Assembly: GCF_001458595.1 (NCBI RefSeq)
Contig: NZ_LN890327.1
Coordinates: 768,761 to 832,268, forward strand
DNA from: Clostridium neonatale
GTDB taxonomy: Bacteria; Bacillota; Clostridia; Clostridiales; Clostridiaceae
DNA length: 63,508 nucleotides
Reading direction: 5' to 3'
The notes below the pieces were generated by a model. It ran no database searches. It had not been told where the DNA came from and saw only the letters and a list, made by a program, of their open reading frames with translations. Shown here in pieces: positions 54,274 to 63,245 of the stretch. Both the position numbers and the translations under genes were made by a program. Every line of letters starts with the position of its first letter. Positions within the stretch are counted from its first letter, which is position 1.

Positions 54274-55563
54274 ATGGGAAGTATACGAGAAGAAATAGAA
54301 GCAATTCAAACAAAGAGGTTGATAGAAACAGTAAATAATGCATATAATAATGTTGAACTTTACAGAAAAAAGTTTGATAAAATAGGATTAAAACCAGAAC
54401 ATATTAAGTCCATAAAAGATATAAGACTAGTGCCATTTACAACTAAACAAGACTTACGTGATAATTATCCATATGGAATGTTTGCAGTTCCTATGGAAAA
54501 AATAGTTAGAATTCATGCATCATCAGGGACAACAGGCACACAAACTGTTGTTGGCTATACTAAAAATGATATTGATATATGGAGCGAGATGATGGCATTA
54601 ATTTTAAAAAGAAACGGAGTTACAGCAAAAGATATTGTTCAAAATTCTATACCATATGGTTTATTTACAGGAGGATTAGGTTTTCATTATGGATGTGAAA
54701 AAATTGGCGCTACGGTTATTCCTATTTCTGGAGGAAATACGGAGAAGCAGATATTAGCAATGAAAAATTTTGGGGTTACAGTACTTTGTTCAACGCCATC
54801 TTATGCTTTACATATGTCTGATGTTATGAAAAAAATGGAGATAAAACCAGAAGAACTAAAATTAAGAGTTGGAGTTTTTGGAGCAGAACCATGGTCTGAT
54901 GAAATGAGAGAAAGAATAGAAAAGTCCTTTAATATAAAAGCGTATGATATATATGGATTAAGTGAAGTTGTGGGACCAGGAGTAGCCGGTGAGTGTGAAA
55001 TGAAAAATGGACTTCACATAAATGAACAGTATTTTTTACCAGAAATAATTAATAGTGAAACTACAGAAAATCTTGTGAGTGGAGAACAAGGTGAATTGGT
55101 ATTAACGACTCTTACAAAAGAAGCACTACCAATATTAAGATATAGAACAAGAGATATAACAGTTTTAAGCTATGATAAATGTGAGTGCGGATCTCATGAA
55201 GCAAGAATTAAGCGTGTTCATGGAAGAAGTGATGATATGATGATCATTAGAGGGGTAAACATATATCCAATTCAAATTGAAAAAATAATAGCTGGATATA
55301 GTGGTGATTTATCAGCTCATTATGTGATTAATGTTGAAACAGATAGAAATATGGACAAGATTACAATTGTTGTGGAAATGAATAATTATATTGAATTTTA
55401 TACACAAGAATACTTAATTAAATTGAAGAAAAATATTATTGATAGATTATATAGGGAGCTTCAAATTCATTGTTTATTAGAACTTGTTAATCCTGAAACT
55501 CTTAAACGTTCAGAAGGAAAGGCAAAGAGAGTATTTTATAATAGAGAACTAGCATTATCTTAA
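54274..55563 (+). CDS. Phenylacetate-CoA ligase family adenylate-forming enzyme
   Basis: A 429-residue ANL-superfamily ligase of the PaaK type. The P-loop is RIHASSGTTGTQTVVGY, the adenine site YDIYGLSEVVGPGVAGEC, and the ribose Asp lies in LRYRTRDITVL; the C-terminal swing domain begins RVHGRSDDMMIIRGVNIYPI. PaaK activates phenylacetate; clostridial members also activate indoleacetate, aryl acids or short acids. A KAS III-like enzyme lies convergently downstream, so a role in a specialised acyl pathway is possible but unproven. GGAGGATG precedes the ATG. Confidence 0.88.
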   Translation: MGSIREEIEAIQTKRLIETVNNAYNNVELYRKKFDKIGLKPEHIKSIKDIRLVPFTTKQDLRDNYPYGMFAVPMEKIVRIHASSGTTGTQTVVGYTKNDIDIWSEMMALILKRNGVTAKDIVQNSIPYGLFTGGLGFHYGCEKIGATVIPISGGNTEKQILAMKNFGVTVLCSTPSYALHMSDVMKKMEIKPEELKLRVGVFGAEPWSDEMRERIEKSFNIKAYDIYGLSEVVGPGVAGECEMKNGLHINEQYFLPEIINSETTENLVSGEQGELVLTTLTKEALPILRYRTRDITVLSYDKCECGSHEARIKRVHGRSDDMMIIRGVNIYPIQIEKIIAGYSGDLSAHYVINVETDRNMDKITIVVEMNNYIEFYTQEYLIKLKKNIIDRLYRELQIHCLLELVNPETLKRSEGKAKRVFYNRELALS

Positions 55564-55565
55564 AG

Positions 55566-55618
55566 AATAAAATAGCAGTGAAAAAATATTATAATAGTTT
55601 TTTACTGCTATTTTATTG
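55566..55618. terminator. Bidirectional terminator between ligase and KAS III-like genes
   Basis: The stem AATAAAATAGCAGT / ACTGCTATTTTATT, with inner A/T pairs, has A- and T-rich flanks for both directions. Confidence 0.88.
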
Positions 55619-55672
55619 TTGAAAAAGAAAAAGCCACTGATTTTGTAAGTGACTTTAACATTGGGAATATAT

Positions 55673-56683
55673 CTAAAAAGAATATAAGAGCGTACACATG
55701 GCAACTCCAGCACCAACAGAACAAAATACAGCTTTTGAGCCAGGTTCAATTTCTTTGGTTGTAAGAGCTTCATGAAGAGCAAAAATAGGACTGGTAGTTC
55801 CAGTATAACCATACTTGTCTCCTATATAAGTAAATTTTTCTTTATAATCATCTATATCTAGTATTTTTGCAGTTTCTATAAGAAACTGTTTTGAATATTG
55901 AGATAAGAAATAGTTGTGAATACTGTTCATTGAAAAATCATACTCTTTACTAAATTCATGTATTGCTTTGCTCCATTCGACTGAAAAGAAATCAAGTGGA
56001 AAAGGAGTCCATTGTTGTTTCTTATCATATTCTGGAATTTCATTTGAACGCATTTTTGAAAGTCCACATTTAGGTGAAATAATAGTATTATAATATTCTG
56101 ATTTTGTACAATATTTTGAATCTATTATTCCTCTTAATTCAGGTTCATCTACACATTCTAGAACCACTGCTGCAGCACCATCACCTGAAGTTGGATAAGT
56201 GTATTTACAGTCTGGTCTTGCAATTGAACTAGAAAAAACACTTCCAACTACAAGAGCATATTTAATGTGTTTAGATGTTTTCATGTAGCGGCTTATTTGA
56301 TCTAAAGCAACCACCATTCCTACACAGTTCGAATTTAAATCATAAACTGTATGTGCATTAACTGCATTTAAATAATGATTAATGATTAACGCATTGGATG
56401 GACATAAATATTCTGGCGTATCAGATGAATAAACTATTGCATCAAGTTGTTCTGGAGATATGTTTGCAGCTTCTAATGCTCTTTTTGCAGCTTCTAATGC
56501 CATAGTTAAAGCATTTTCATCACTATTATTATCTATAATGTATCGCTCATTTCTGCCAAGAGTATCAAGAAACGCTGATATATCCTTTCCTAATTCTTTA
56601 AAATGATTAATATAATAATCATTAGTCACTTTTTTATTTGGATGATATATTCCTGTTCCTAATATATTAACATTTTTATTCAT
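55673..56683 (-). CDS. KAS III-like thiolase-fold enzyme with altered active site
   Basis: A 336-residue FabH-like protein beginning MNKNVNILGTGIYHPNKKVT. The acyl-accepting Cys120 is kept (YDLNSNCVGMVVALDQ), as are PTSGDGAAAVVLE and the C-terminal GSKAVFCSVGAGVAMC. The H-Q-A-N motif is replaced by Ser261-Gln-Tyr-Ser, and the Asn of the usual G-N-T-S is Tyr293 (YGYTGTTSP). So the His and Asn that promote malonyl decarboxylation in FabH are both absent. It is therefore unlikely to be the housekeeping FabH; an acyltransferase or non-decarboxylating ketosynthase is more likely. AGGAGG precedes the ATG. Confidence 0.85.
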   Translation of the reverse strand: MNKNVNILGTGIYHPNKKVTNDYYINHFKELGKDISAFLDTLGRNERYIIDNNSDENALTMALEAAKRALEAANISPEQLDAIVYSSDTPEYLCPSNALIINHYLNAVNAHTVYDLNSNCVGMVVALDQISRYMKTSKHIKYALVVGSVFSSSIARPDCKYTYPTSGDGAAAVVLECVDEPELRGIIDSKYCTKSEYYNTIISPKCGLSKMRSNEIPEYDKKQQWTPFPLDFFSVEWSKAIHEFSKEYDFSMNSIHNYFLSQYSKQFLIETAKILDIDDYKEKFTYIGDKYGYTGTTSPIFALHEALTTKEIEPGSKAVFCSVGAGVAMCTLLYSF

Positions 56684-56765
56684 AAACTTAAAAACCTCCT
56701 GTAAATCTTTCTATAAAATATCTAAAATTAAAAAATAAGGAAATGTATGTAGAATATTTTGTTAA

Positions 56766-56795
56766 ATATGATATAATACGTATATTATATCATAT
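56766..56795. promoter_or_regulatory. 30-base palindrome in a divergent promoter region
   Basis: ATATGATATAATA (56766-56778) is perfectly complementary to 56783-56795 around a CGTA centre, between the divergent KAS III-like gene and a chemotaxis receptor gene. It contains TATAAT-like hexamers on both strands, so it may be a shared operator or back-to-back -10 region. Confidence 0.45.
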
Positions 56796-56861
56796 TATAT
56801 CAATTATTAAATTATAAAATAAAAATTAAATATTATAATTAACTTATTAGGAGGATAAAAC

Positions 56862-58394
56862 ATGAAAAATGGAGAGAGTTCTATTATTAAATTTAATCAA
56901 AAAACATTAAAATTTGTTCTTATTATTTATTTGGTAAGCTGCATAGCATCTTTAATAAATGCAATTACGATGAAGGTTACTGGTATTAATGATTACGTAA
57001 CTACATCTGCAATTGTAATTCTAACAGCTGCTATAGTCATATATGGAATTGTGTTTAGAATTTGTTATGTATGGACTGTGGGGAAAAATGAATTTAATAT
57101 GAAAGCATTTAATGCGACAAAAGGCGTGATATTATTTATTACATATTTTCATTATATACTTTTAGATGTAATACTACACTCAGATTCTCAATGGATGATC
57201 ATCTTCTATTTTATAATATTAGGAGCTTTATTTTTTGATTTAAAAATGGTATCTATATCTATGGTTTTAGGTGTCATATGTATGGGGATAGTATTTAAAA
57301 GAAATCCTGGCAGTTTTACAGGTGAACAATTATCTCAATCAGAAATAATGATGAAGATAGTAGCAATAGTATTGACACTAATAGGTATATTTCTAATTGT
57401 ATATTTTTCTTCGAAGCTTATGAAGGAAGTAGCCAATAAGGAAGAAGAACTAGAAATTGAAAATGAAAAACTTGTTCATTTATTTAAAACTATATCTGAA
57501 ATATCAGCAGATGTTGTAGAAACAAGTGAGAATTTATCATCTGCAGTTGAAGAACAAACAGGATCACTTTTAGAAGTTACAAGTACAAGTCAGAGGGTTA
57601 TTAATTACTCCAATAATATGATTATTAAAGCAAATGAAAATAAAGATATATTAAACTCATTATTAAAAGCTAATGAAATAGTAGTAGATAAAACCAGCGA
57701 TTGTCAAAACAAAATTGGAGATTTTATAAGTACTATTGATGAAAATTTACATGATTTAAGTAGTTCATTAAGGATTATGGATGATATAAGCGATAATATA
57801 AATACTACTTTTGAATCAGCAAAAGAATTAGAAGAAAAATCAAGTCAAGTAGATGATATTTTAAACTTGATAGGGGATATTTCAGAACAGACAAATCTCC
57901 TTGCTTTAAATGCGTCTATTGAAGCTGCAAGAGCAGGTGAATATGGAAAAGGATTTGCTGTTGTTGCAGAAGAAATTAGAAAACTTGCAGAAGGTACAAA
58001 AAATTCATTAAATCAAGTTAGTGGTATAGTGGGAGAATTAAAAGATAAAATTAATATAGTAGAACATGAAATGGAAAATAATAATGAAAAATCACAAACC
58101 GGCAATAGTATAATTAATAAAAGTGTAGAAGGTCTAAAGAATATAGGAGACGAACTAAAGAACTTTAGCAGTAATATTATTGAAATAGGTAATGCTTCAG
58201 AAACTCTTCTTAAGGAAACAAAATCTGTAATAAGCTTTAATGAAGAAGTATCTGATAGAACTAATCATATCATAGAAGAATATGAAGTGGTTAATGCAGG
58301 AATAGAACGCAATACAGCGGCTAATGAAGAAATAGAAGCGAATGTTAATGAGCTTGGTAATGTTGTTAAATCAATGAATGAGCTTATAAAATAG
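56862..58394 (+). CDS. Methyl-accepting chemotaxis protein with multi-span membrane sensor
   Basis: A 510-residue receptor without an extracellular Cache-like domain. About six spans fill residues 18-190 ([39 protein letters not shown], up to [20 protein letters not shown]). They lead directly into a coiled coil and the signalling domain with [20 protein letters not shown] and [18 protein letters not shown]. No HAMP domain is obvious. Such membrane-embedded sensors are thought to detect lipophilic ligands, light, or electron-transport or membrane state; the signal here is unknown. GGAGGATAAA precedes the ATG, and a terminator follows. Confidence 0.9.
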   Translation: MKNGESSIIKFNQKTLKFVLIIYLVSCIASLINAITMKVTGINDYVTTSAIVILTAAIVIYGIVFRICYVWTVGKNEFNMKAFNATKGVILFITYFHYILLDVILHSDSQWMIIFYFIILGALFFDLKMVSISMVLGVICMGIVFKRNPGSFTGEQLSQSEIMMKIVAIVLTLIGIFLIVYFSSKLMKEVANKEEELEIENEKLVHLFKTISEISADVVETSENLSSAVEEQTGSLLEVTSTSQRVINYSNNMIIKANENKDILNSLLKANEIVVDKTSDCQNKIGDFISTIDENLHDLSSSLRIMDDISDNINTTFESAKELEEKSSQVDDILNLIGDISEQTNLLALNASIEAARAGEYGKGFAVVAEEIRKLAEGTKNSLNQVSGIVGELKDKINIVEHEMENNNEKSQTGNSIINKSVEGLKNIGDELKNFSSNIIEIGNASETLLKETKSVISFNEEVSDRTNHIIEEYEVVNAGIERNTAANEEIEANVNELGNVVKSMNELIK

Positions 58395-58410
58395 AATTAT
58401 ATATAATGAA

Positions 58411-58452
58411 AAAATATCAGTATTTAAAAAATTTTTAATACTGATATTTTTT
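58411..58452 (+). terminator. Terminator after the multi-span receptor gene
   Basis: The stem AAAATATCAGTATT / AATACTGATATTTT with a TT tail begins about 17 bases after the stop. Confidence 0.87.
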
Positions 58453-58511
58453 AGAGTTACAGTGTAATTTTAGCAGGAACAAGTAGTAATTAATAAAATA
58501 TAAAAAGAGCA

Positions 58512-58634
58512 TGTAATCAAGATATCGGTGTTCAAGGCATTTGGAATATTGTTCAAACAGTTGGTAAGAAAATTAAATTAAATGATAATAGTAATCTAAG
58601 AAGTAAGAAAGCAGTTCCTGGTTTATTCAAATAA
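58512..58634 (+). pseudogene. Short remnant of an unidentified gene
   Basis: A frame without a start encodes NQDIGVQGIWNIVQTVGKK and then KAVPGLFK before a stop at 58632. It has protein-like composition but no ribosome site, and it lies between two terminators. I do not recognise it; it may be the 3' end of a decayed gene. Confidence 0.3.
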
Positions 58635-58694
58635 CAAGATAGAATTTGGATACCTATTCAAGGTAGGACAGACCTAAAGGCAAAAGTAAAAAAT

Positions 58695-58742
58695 AAAAAG
58701 TTCAAGAAATATAGCTTGTGCTATAATTACTTGAACTTTTTA
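58695..58742. terminator. Bidirectional terminator upstream of the nitroreductase end
   Basis: The stem AAAAAGTTCAAG / CTTGAACTTTTT, with an inner stem TATAGC / GCTATA and a short loop, lies 66 bases from the convergent nitroreductase stop. Confidence 0.85.
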
Positions 58743-58808
58743 TGTTATCAGAGTATATATATTTAAATTTAATTTTATAATATTATTTAAATAACTATAA
58801 TAGTGACA

Positions 58809-59330
58809 TTAGTCAACAAATTTAATAACAGATTCATTTTTCGGTTTTATTTCGTTTGGTTTTTCAGGATAACCAAGAACTGCAATTCCCCAAACAATAT
58901 GGTTTTCAGGAATTCCATAGCTGTTTAGTAGTGATCTTATTTCCAGTTCATCACAAATGGTTTTTAATTGGTTAATCCAACAAGAGCCTATTCCAAGTTC
59001 ATTTGCCATTAAAAATATATTTTGAAGAGCACAAGAGCAATCAGCTAATCCGTTTGAATTGTCCTTTTCATTAGATAAAAGAATTATAGTATCTGGTCCG
59101 TAAAAATTATAGTTAGCATCTCTTTTTAAAGATTTGCCAATTGCTTTTGCTAATTCTTGAATTTTATTTTGATTTTGAATAACAGTAAATTGCCAAGTTT
59201 GTTTGTTCATTCCGCTTGGTGCGTAAATTCCTGCCTTTAGTATTAAATCTAGATCTTCACGACTGATTTTCTTATCAGTAAAAGCTCGTACACTTCTTCT
59301 TGTTAATATGTTTTGTAAAACTGGATTCAT
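58809..59330 (-). CDS. Nitroreductase family protein
   Basis: A 173-residue FMN-dependent nitroreductase-fold protein. LTRRSVRAFTDKKISREDLD binds the FMN phosphate, AGIYAPSGMNKQTWQFTVIQ forms the isoalloxazine site, and LADCSCALQNIFLMANELGI then GSCWINQL complete the fold. The enzyme probably reduces nitro or quinone compounds with NAD(P)H. The frame can be extended to a GTG at 59339, but AAGGAAG overlaps that codon, so I use the ATG at 59330 (MNPVLQNILTRRS). It is monocistronic. Confidence 0.9.
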   Translation of the reverse strand: MNPVLQNILTRRSVRAFTDKKISREDLDLILKAGIYAPSGMNKQTWQFTVIQNQNKIQELAKAIGKSLKRDANYNFYGPDTIILLSNEKDNSNGLADCSCALQNIFLMANELGIGSCWINQLKTICDELEIRSLLNSYGIPENHIVWGIAVLGYPEKPNEIKPKNESVIKFVD

Positions 59331-59537
59331 TTTAGACACTTCCTTTATTTTATTTTATAAAATAATTTTAGCATATTTTGATAAATATATCATATTAAGT
59401 TTGGTTAAAAGAATAAAATTAATGTGCTATATTTATTAAATTTAGTAGTATTGTATATTTTATTAGTAAGTCTTATAGATGATTCAATGAAAAAAATAAT
59501 TTAATTGCAGAAAAGGTAAAGATGGAATATAATGCCC

Positions 59538-59642
59538 AGAATTTAAGAATTTAAGAATTTAAGAATTTAAGAATTTAAGAATTTAAGAATTTAAGAATTT
59601 AAGAATTTAAGAATTTAAGAATTTACTTATTTGGTGGGGATT
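59538..59642. repeat. Eleven-copy 8-bp tandem repeat joined to an R1 repeat
   Basis: AGAATTTA is repeated eleven times without a mismatch (59538-59625). It is followed by CTTATTTGGTGGGGATTA, which is the tail of the R1 dispersed repeat. In the other R1 copies (about 15850-15896, 15979, 22580) this motif occurs only once or twice, so the array is an expansion of the front of R1. It lies in a 500-base spacer with no gene. Confidence 0.9.
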
Positions 59643-59830
59643 AAGAGGATGTACCTGATTGATATAGGGGTTATTAATTAAATAAAAGATAAGATTATTC
59701 ATACTAAAAATCCAAGAATTATTATAATTATATGAATAATATTGAAAAATATAAATAATAATTATATAGTAAAAATATAAATGTAAATGTATACTGAAAG
59801 TGAGTGAATAATAAAAGGGAGGATTAAAAA

Positions 59831-60748
59831 ATGAAAAAAATAAATATTGCTAATAAATATGAGGTTACTGAAATTGGATTTGGATGTATGAGAATGGCAG
59901 AGTTAAGTACAGGTGAAGCTGAAAAAACAATAAAGCAAGCTTTATCTGAAGGAATAACATTCTTTGATCATGCTGATATATATGGTGGAGGAAAATCAGA
60001 AGAAATTTTTGCTGAAGCTATTCAAATGAATTCTGATGTAAGAGAAAAGATAGTAATTCAAACTAAATGTGGAATAGTTCCAGGTGTTATGTATGATTTT
60101 TCAAAAGAACATATTTTAACTTCTGTAGATGCTAGCTTAAAAAGATTAAAAACTGATTATGTAGATTCATTATTACTACATCGTCCAGATACATTAATGG
60201 AGCCAGAAGAAGTTGCAGAAGCTTTCAGCAAATTATCTGAAAGTGGAAAAGTTAAACACTTTGGAGTTAGCAATGCAACACCGATGCAGATTGAATTATT
60301 GAATAAATATCTTGATAATAAGATTATTATTAATCAAATGCAATTTGGAATAATGCATACAGGAATGATAGACTCGGGGTTAAATGCTAACATGGAATGT
60401 GAAGCTGGGTTAGATAGAGATGGTGGAATTTTAGAATATTGTAGACTAAATGATATAACAATTCAAGCATGGTCACCATATCAATATGGATTTTTTGAAG
60501 GAGTATTTTTAGATAATCCTAAGTTTCCAGAATTAAATAAAAAAATAGATGAAATTGCAGAAAAGAAAGGCGTGTCTAATACTTCAATTGCAACAGCATG
60601 GATATTAAGGCATCCAGCAAAAATTCAAACAATAATTGGAACTATGAATCCAAATAGAATAAAAGATATTTGTACTGCAAGTGATGTGGAATTAACTAGG
60701 CAAGAATGGTATGAAATATACTTAGCGGCAGGAAATAAACTTCCTTAA
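59831..60748 (+). CDS. Aldo/keto reductase
   Basis: A 305-residue NAD(P)H-dependent reductase with the TIM-barrel AKR layout. The catalytic tetrad is visible as Asp and Tyr in FFDHADIYGGGKSEEIF, Lys in VIQTKCG and His in SLLLHRPD. The cofactor region near the C terminus is RHPAKIQTIIGTMNPNRIKD. The sequence resembles the YdhF-type clostridial reductases, which act on aldehydes or ketones of uncertain identity. GGGAGG precedes the ATG. It has its own terminator. Confidence 0.93.
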   Translation: MKKINIANKYEVTEIGFGCMRMAELSTGEAEKTIKQALSEGITFFDHADIYGGGKSEEIFAEAIQMNSDVREKIVIQTKCGIVPGVMYDFSKEHILTSVDASLKRLKTDYVDSLLLHRPDTLMEPEEVAEAFSKLSESGKVKHFGVSNATPMQIELLNKYLDNKIIINQMQFGIMHTGMIDSGLNANMECEAGLDRDGGILEYCRLNDITIQAWSPYQYGFFEGVFLDNPKFPELNKKIDEIAEKKGVSNTSIATAWILRHPAKIQTIIGTMNPNRIKDICTASDVELTRQEWYEIYLAAGNKLP

Positions 60749-60770
60749 AAATTAATAGTATATGCATTAA

Positions 60771-60801
60771 AATAAGAAGAACTTAAGTTCTTCTTATTTT
60801 T
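60771..60801 (+). terminator. Terminator after the aldo/keto reductase gene
   Basis: The stem AATAAGAAGAACTT / AAGTTCTTCTTATT, with a TTT tail, begins 22 bases after the stop. Confidence 0.9.
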
Positions 60802-60874
60802 ATAATGATTTATATCAAAAGAAATAAAAGATTCATATAATATATGAGTATCAGTATGAACGATTAGGTGAAAG

Positions 60875-61351
60875 ATGAAGAATAAAGACAATATCAGCTA
60901 CAATGCTAATGATAATGCAAAAAAGAATACTGATAACCAAGCCAATGAAGAAGGCGAAGATACTATAAAAGTTGACAGGCAAGCATTAATTAAGCAGCTA
61001 AACATATTAGGAATTTCAACTCAAGGTCTTTATATTGTACTCGTTGGTGTATTATTAAATATAAGGTATGTAGAGTGGAATAAAATTAAGACTTTAGATA
61101 GTTTGAATGAGACTAACTATACTGAAAATATAGAAGATCTGACGTATTTGCCTAAACTAACAAATAGATTATTTCTATTTAGTACTGTAATATTTCTATT
61201 TATTAATTATGATGCATATATGACTGCTGTTAATGCAAGCTCAGAACAAAGAGATCAACAAATAATTAGTGATACTGGATCTAATTTACTTGCTATAATT
61301 CTAATACTTTTTGGAACTATTATTAATTTTAGAACGTTAAATAGAACTTAA
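60875..61351 (+). CDS. Unknown membrane protein with charged Asn-rich N terminus
   Basis: A 158-residue protein. Residues 1-45 are Asn/Asp/Lys-rich and probably disordered (NISYNANDNAKKNTDNQANE). Three hydrophobic helices follow: about 46-65 (ILGISTQGLYIVLVGVLLNI), 96-113 (LTNRLFLFSTVIFLFINYDA) and 136-153 (GSNLLAIILILFGTIINFRT). No family is recognised. The arrangement of a disordered acidic head followed by spaced hydrophobic helices resembles the protein at 38606. A weak TTAGGTGAAAG ribosome site precedes the ATG. Confidence 0.65.
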   Translation: MKNKDNISYNANDNAKKNTDNQANEEGEDTIKVDRQALIKQLNILGISTQGLYIVLVGVLLNIRYVEWNKIKTLDSLNETNYTENIEDLTYLPKLTNRLFLFSTVIFLFINYDAYMTAVNASSEQRDQQIISDTGSNLLAIILILFGTIINFRTLNRT

Positions 61352-61485
61352 TAAAATAAGCTAAATAATAATACTGTATATATTAATCAGTAATATTTAT
61401 TTAGTTTATTTTATTTTATGTATAGACGATAGGCATTGTTTATGATTATAAAAAGATATTACATATTTAACTTGTTAAAGATAAA

Positions 61486-62823
61486 TTAATCTGTAATTTT
61501 ATATTTAAGCCATTTAGTCCCATGAAGTCTTATGAGATACATAATTCCACGTACAATCCAATCTATAAACATTCCAATCCAAATTCCAAGAACTCCAATG
61601 TTAAGTATAATGCCTAGGAAATATCCTATTGCTATCCTAAAAATCCACATTCCAATAAATGCAGTGAACATGGTATATCTTGTATCACCAGCACCTTTAA
61701 GTCCAGCTGAAAGTACAAATGAAATAGGCCATGCTAACAATGCTACGCTATTCCATCTAAGTAGCATTGCTGAAAGATCAATTACTTCAGACACATTTGT
61801 ATAAAGTGATGATACGAATCTTCCAATAAAGATAAATATAATACCAATAGATACTAAACTAAATGTTGCAAACTTAACTAAATAAATCAAGGTTTCTTTA
61901 GCTCCCTTAACATCATCTCGCCCTATATGCTGGCCAACCAATGTAGTTGCAGCAAGGCATAGAGCAGTTCCAGGAACATTTATTATTTGGGAAATAGACA
62001 TTGCAATTGAATTTGCTGCAATTGAAGAAGTTCCCATAGTAACAATAAAAATTTGTACAATTAGCTTGCCAGCATTAAATATGACTTGCTCCACACTAGC
62101 GGGTATTCCTATATTAAAGATACTTTTCTGGATTTTAAAATTAAATTTAAATGGAAATATCTTTTTAATTTTAATAACTTTACTACCTCTAAATAAAACA
62201 AATCCTATAATTAATGTACCGATTATTCTTGCTATAGCTATTGCAAGGGAAGCACCCATGATTCCGAGTGATGGTATAATGCCTAATCCATATATTAAAA
62301 TATAGCCTAAAACTATATTTATTACATTCATAAACATAGTTATATACATAGGTGTCTTGGTATCACCACAGCCTCGAAGTATTCCATTTGATATTTGTTC
62401 AATTGCTATAAAAGGATAGGTAAATAATGTGAATTCAAGATAGAGTTTTGCATTAGATTTTACCAATTCTTCAGCGGAACCATAAAGAATGTTAATTAGG
62501 GGGATACGGAAACACCATAAAAATAAAGTGATTATAGAAGAAACTATAAAACCTGACACAATGGCTTGTACAGCAGTTTCGTTAGCTTTTTTATATAGGT
62601 CTTGTCCAATTTGTTGAGCAACGACTACAGTTGCACCAACAGAAAGTGCTGCAAAAAATGAAATAAAGAGATTGTTGATTGTATCGACCATTCCGATTGC
62701 AGATACAGCTTCGGGCCCGATATGTCCTGCCATCATAGTATTACAAACACCAAGCAGCATTACAAAAGTTTGTTCAATTACAATAGGTATAGCTAATTTA
62801 AGAATGTCTTTTCGTATTAACAC
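61486..62823 (-). CDS. MATE family efflux transporter
   Basis: A 445-residue, 12-span MATE exporter distinct from the one at 14535. It starts at a GTG (62823) with AAGAAGG eight bases before. Family text includes LAIPIVIEQTFVMLLGVCNT, MAGHIGPEAVSAIGMVDTIN and, in the second half, SIAANSIAMSISQIINVPGT, PGTALCLAATTLVGQHIGRD and LSAGLKGAGDTRYTMF. It is likely a Na+- or H+-coupled drug or metabolite exporter. It is transcribed away from the rRNA operon and is not obviously linked to a regulator. Confidence 0.92.
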   Translation of the reverse strand: MLIRKDILKLAIPIVIEQTFVMLLGVCNTMMAGHIGPEAVSAIGMVDTINNLFISFFAALSVGATVVVAQQIGQDLYKKANETAVQAIVSGFIVSSIITLFLWCFRIPLINILYGSAEELVKSNAKLYLEFTLFTYPFIAIEQISNGILRGCGDTKTPMYITMFMNVINIVLGYILIYGLGIIPSLGIMGASLAIAIARIIGTLIIGFVLFRGSKVIKIKKIFPFKFNFKIQKSIFNIGIPASVEQVIFNAGKLIVQIFIVTMGTSSIAANSIAMSISQIINVPGTALCLAATTLVGQHIGRDDVKGAKETLIYLVKFATFSLVSIGIIFIFIGRFVSSLYTNVSEVIDLSAMLLRWNSVALLAWPISFVLSAGLKGAGDTRYTMFTAFIGMWIFRIAIGYFLGIILNIGVLGIWIGMFIDWIVRGIMYLIRLHGTKWLKYKITD

Positions 62824-63104
62824 TATTAATGCCTTCTTTCGTTCAAAAGTAATTTTTTATTAAATATAATACGATTATATCATATTACTTATAATAAAGA
62901 TTAGATAATGAAGTTATAAAACAACATTACGGGGCGTGTCTATATAAGAATATTAAATAAAAATAAAGAATTAATGAGAAATATAAAAGTAATTGCTAAA
63001 AAGTAGAATTTACAATTAGCATGTTCAAAAAGTAATGTGTTAAGATAAAAAACGTCGCAAGTACAGAAAACAACAAATAAGAACAAAAGATGTTTAAAAA
63101 GTTG
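62824..63104. other. Intergenic region between MATE gene and rRNA promoter
   Basis: A 281-base AT-rich spacer with no supported gene. It holds the MATE promoter on the - strand and, near 63081-63100, an A-rich stretch that could act as an UP element for the rRNA promoter. Confidence 0.5.
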
Positions 63105-63133
63105 TTGACAATGTGAAAACAAAGTGATAGACT
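63105..63133 (+). promoter_or_regulatory. rRNA operon promoter
   Basis: A perfect TTGACA (63105-63110), a 17-base spacer and TAGACT (63128-63133), preceded by an A-rich segment. The leader then carries CTTTGAAAATTGAACA, a stretch commonly seen before clostridial and bacillar 16S genes. Confidence 0.75.
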
Positions 63134-63245
63134 AAATAAGTCGATTAGTTGCGACAAATAATGATCTTTGAAAATTGAACAGAATATAATAAACAATTAG
63201 TAAACCAGCAATTCTTTTATAAGAGTAAGAGCAAAGATTAAACTT

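Noticed and set aside
59538..59625. CRISPR-like or origin iteron array
   Set aside because: It is a contiguous 8-bp tandem repeat without spacers and continues a dispersed repeat; there is no replication gene nearby.
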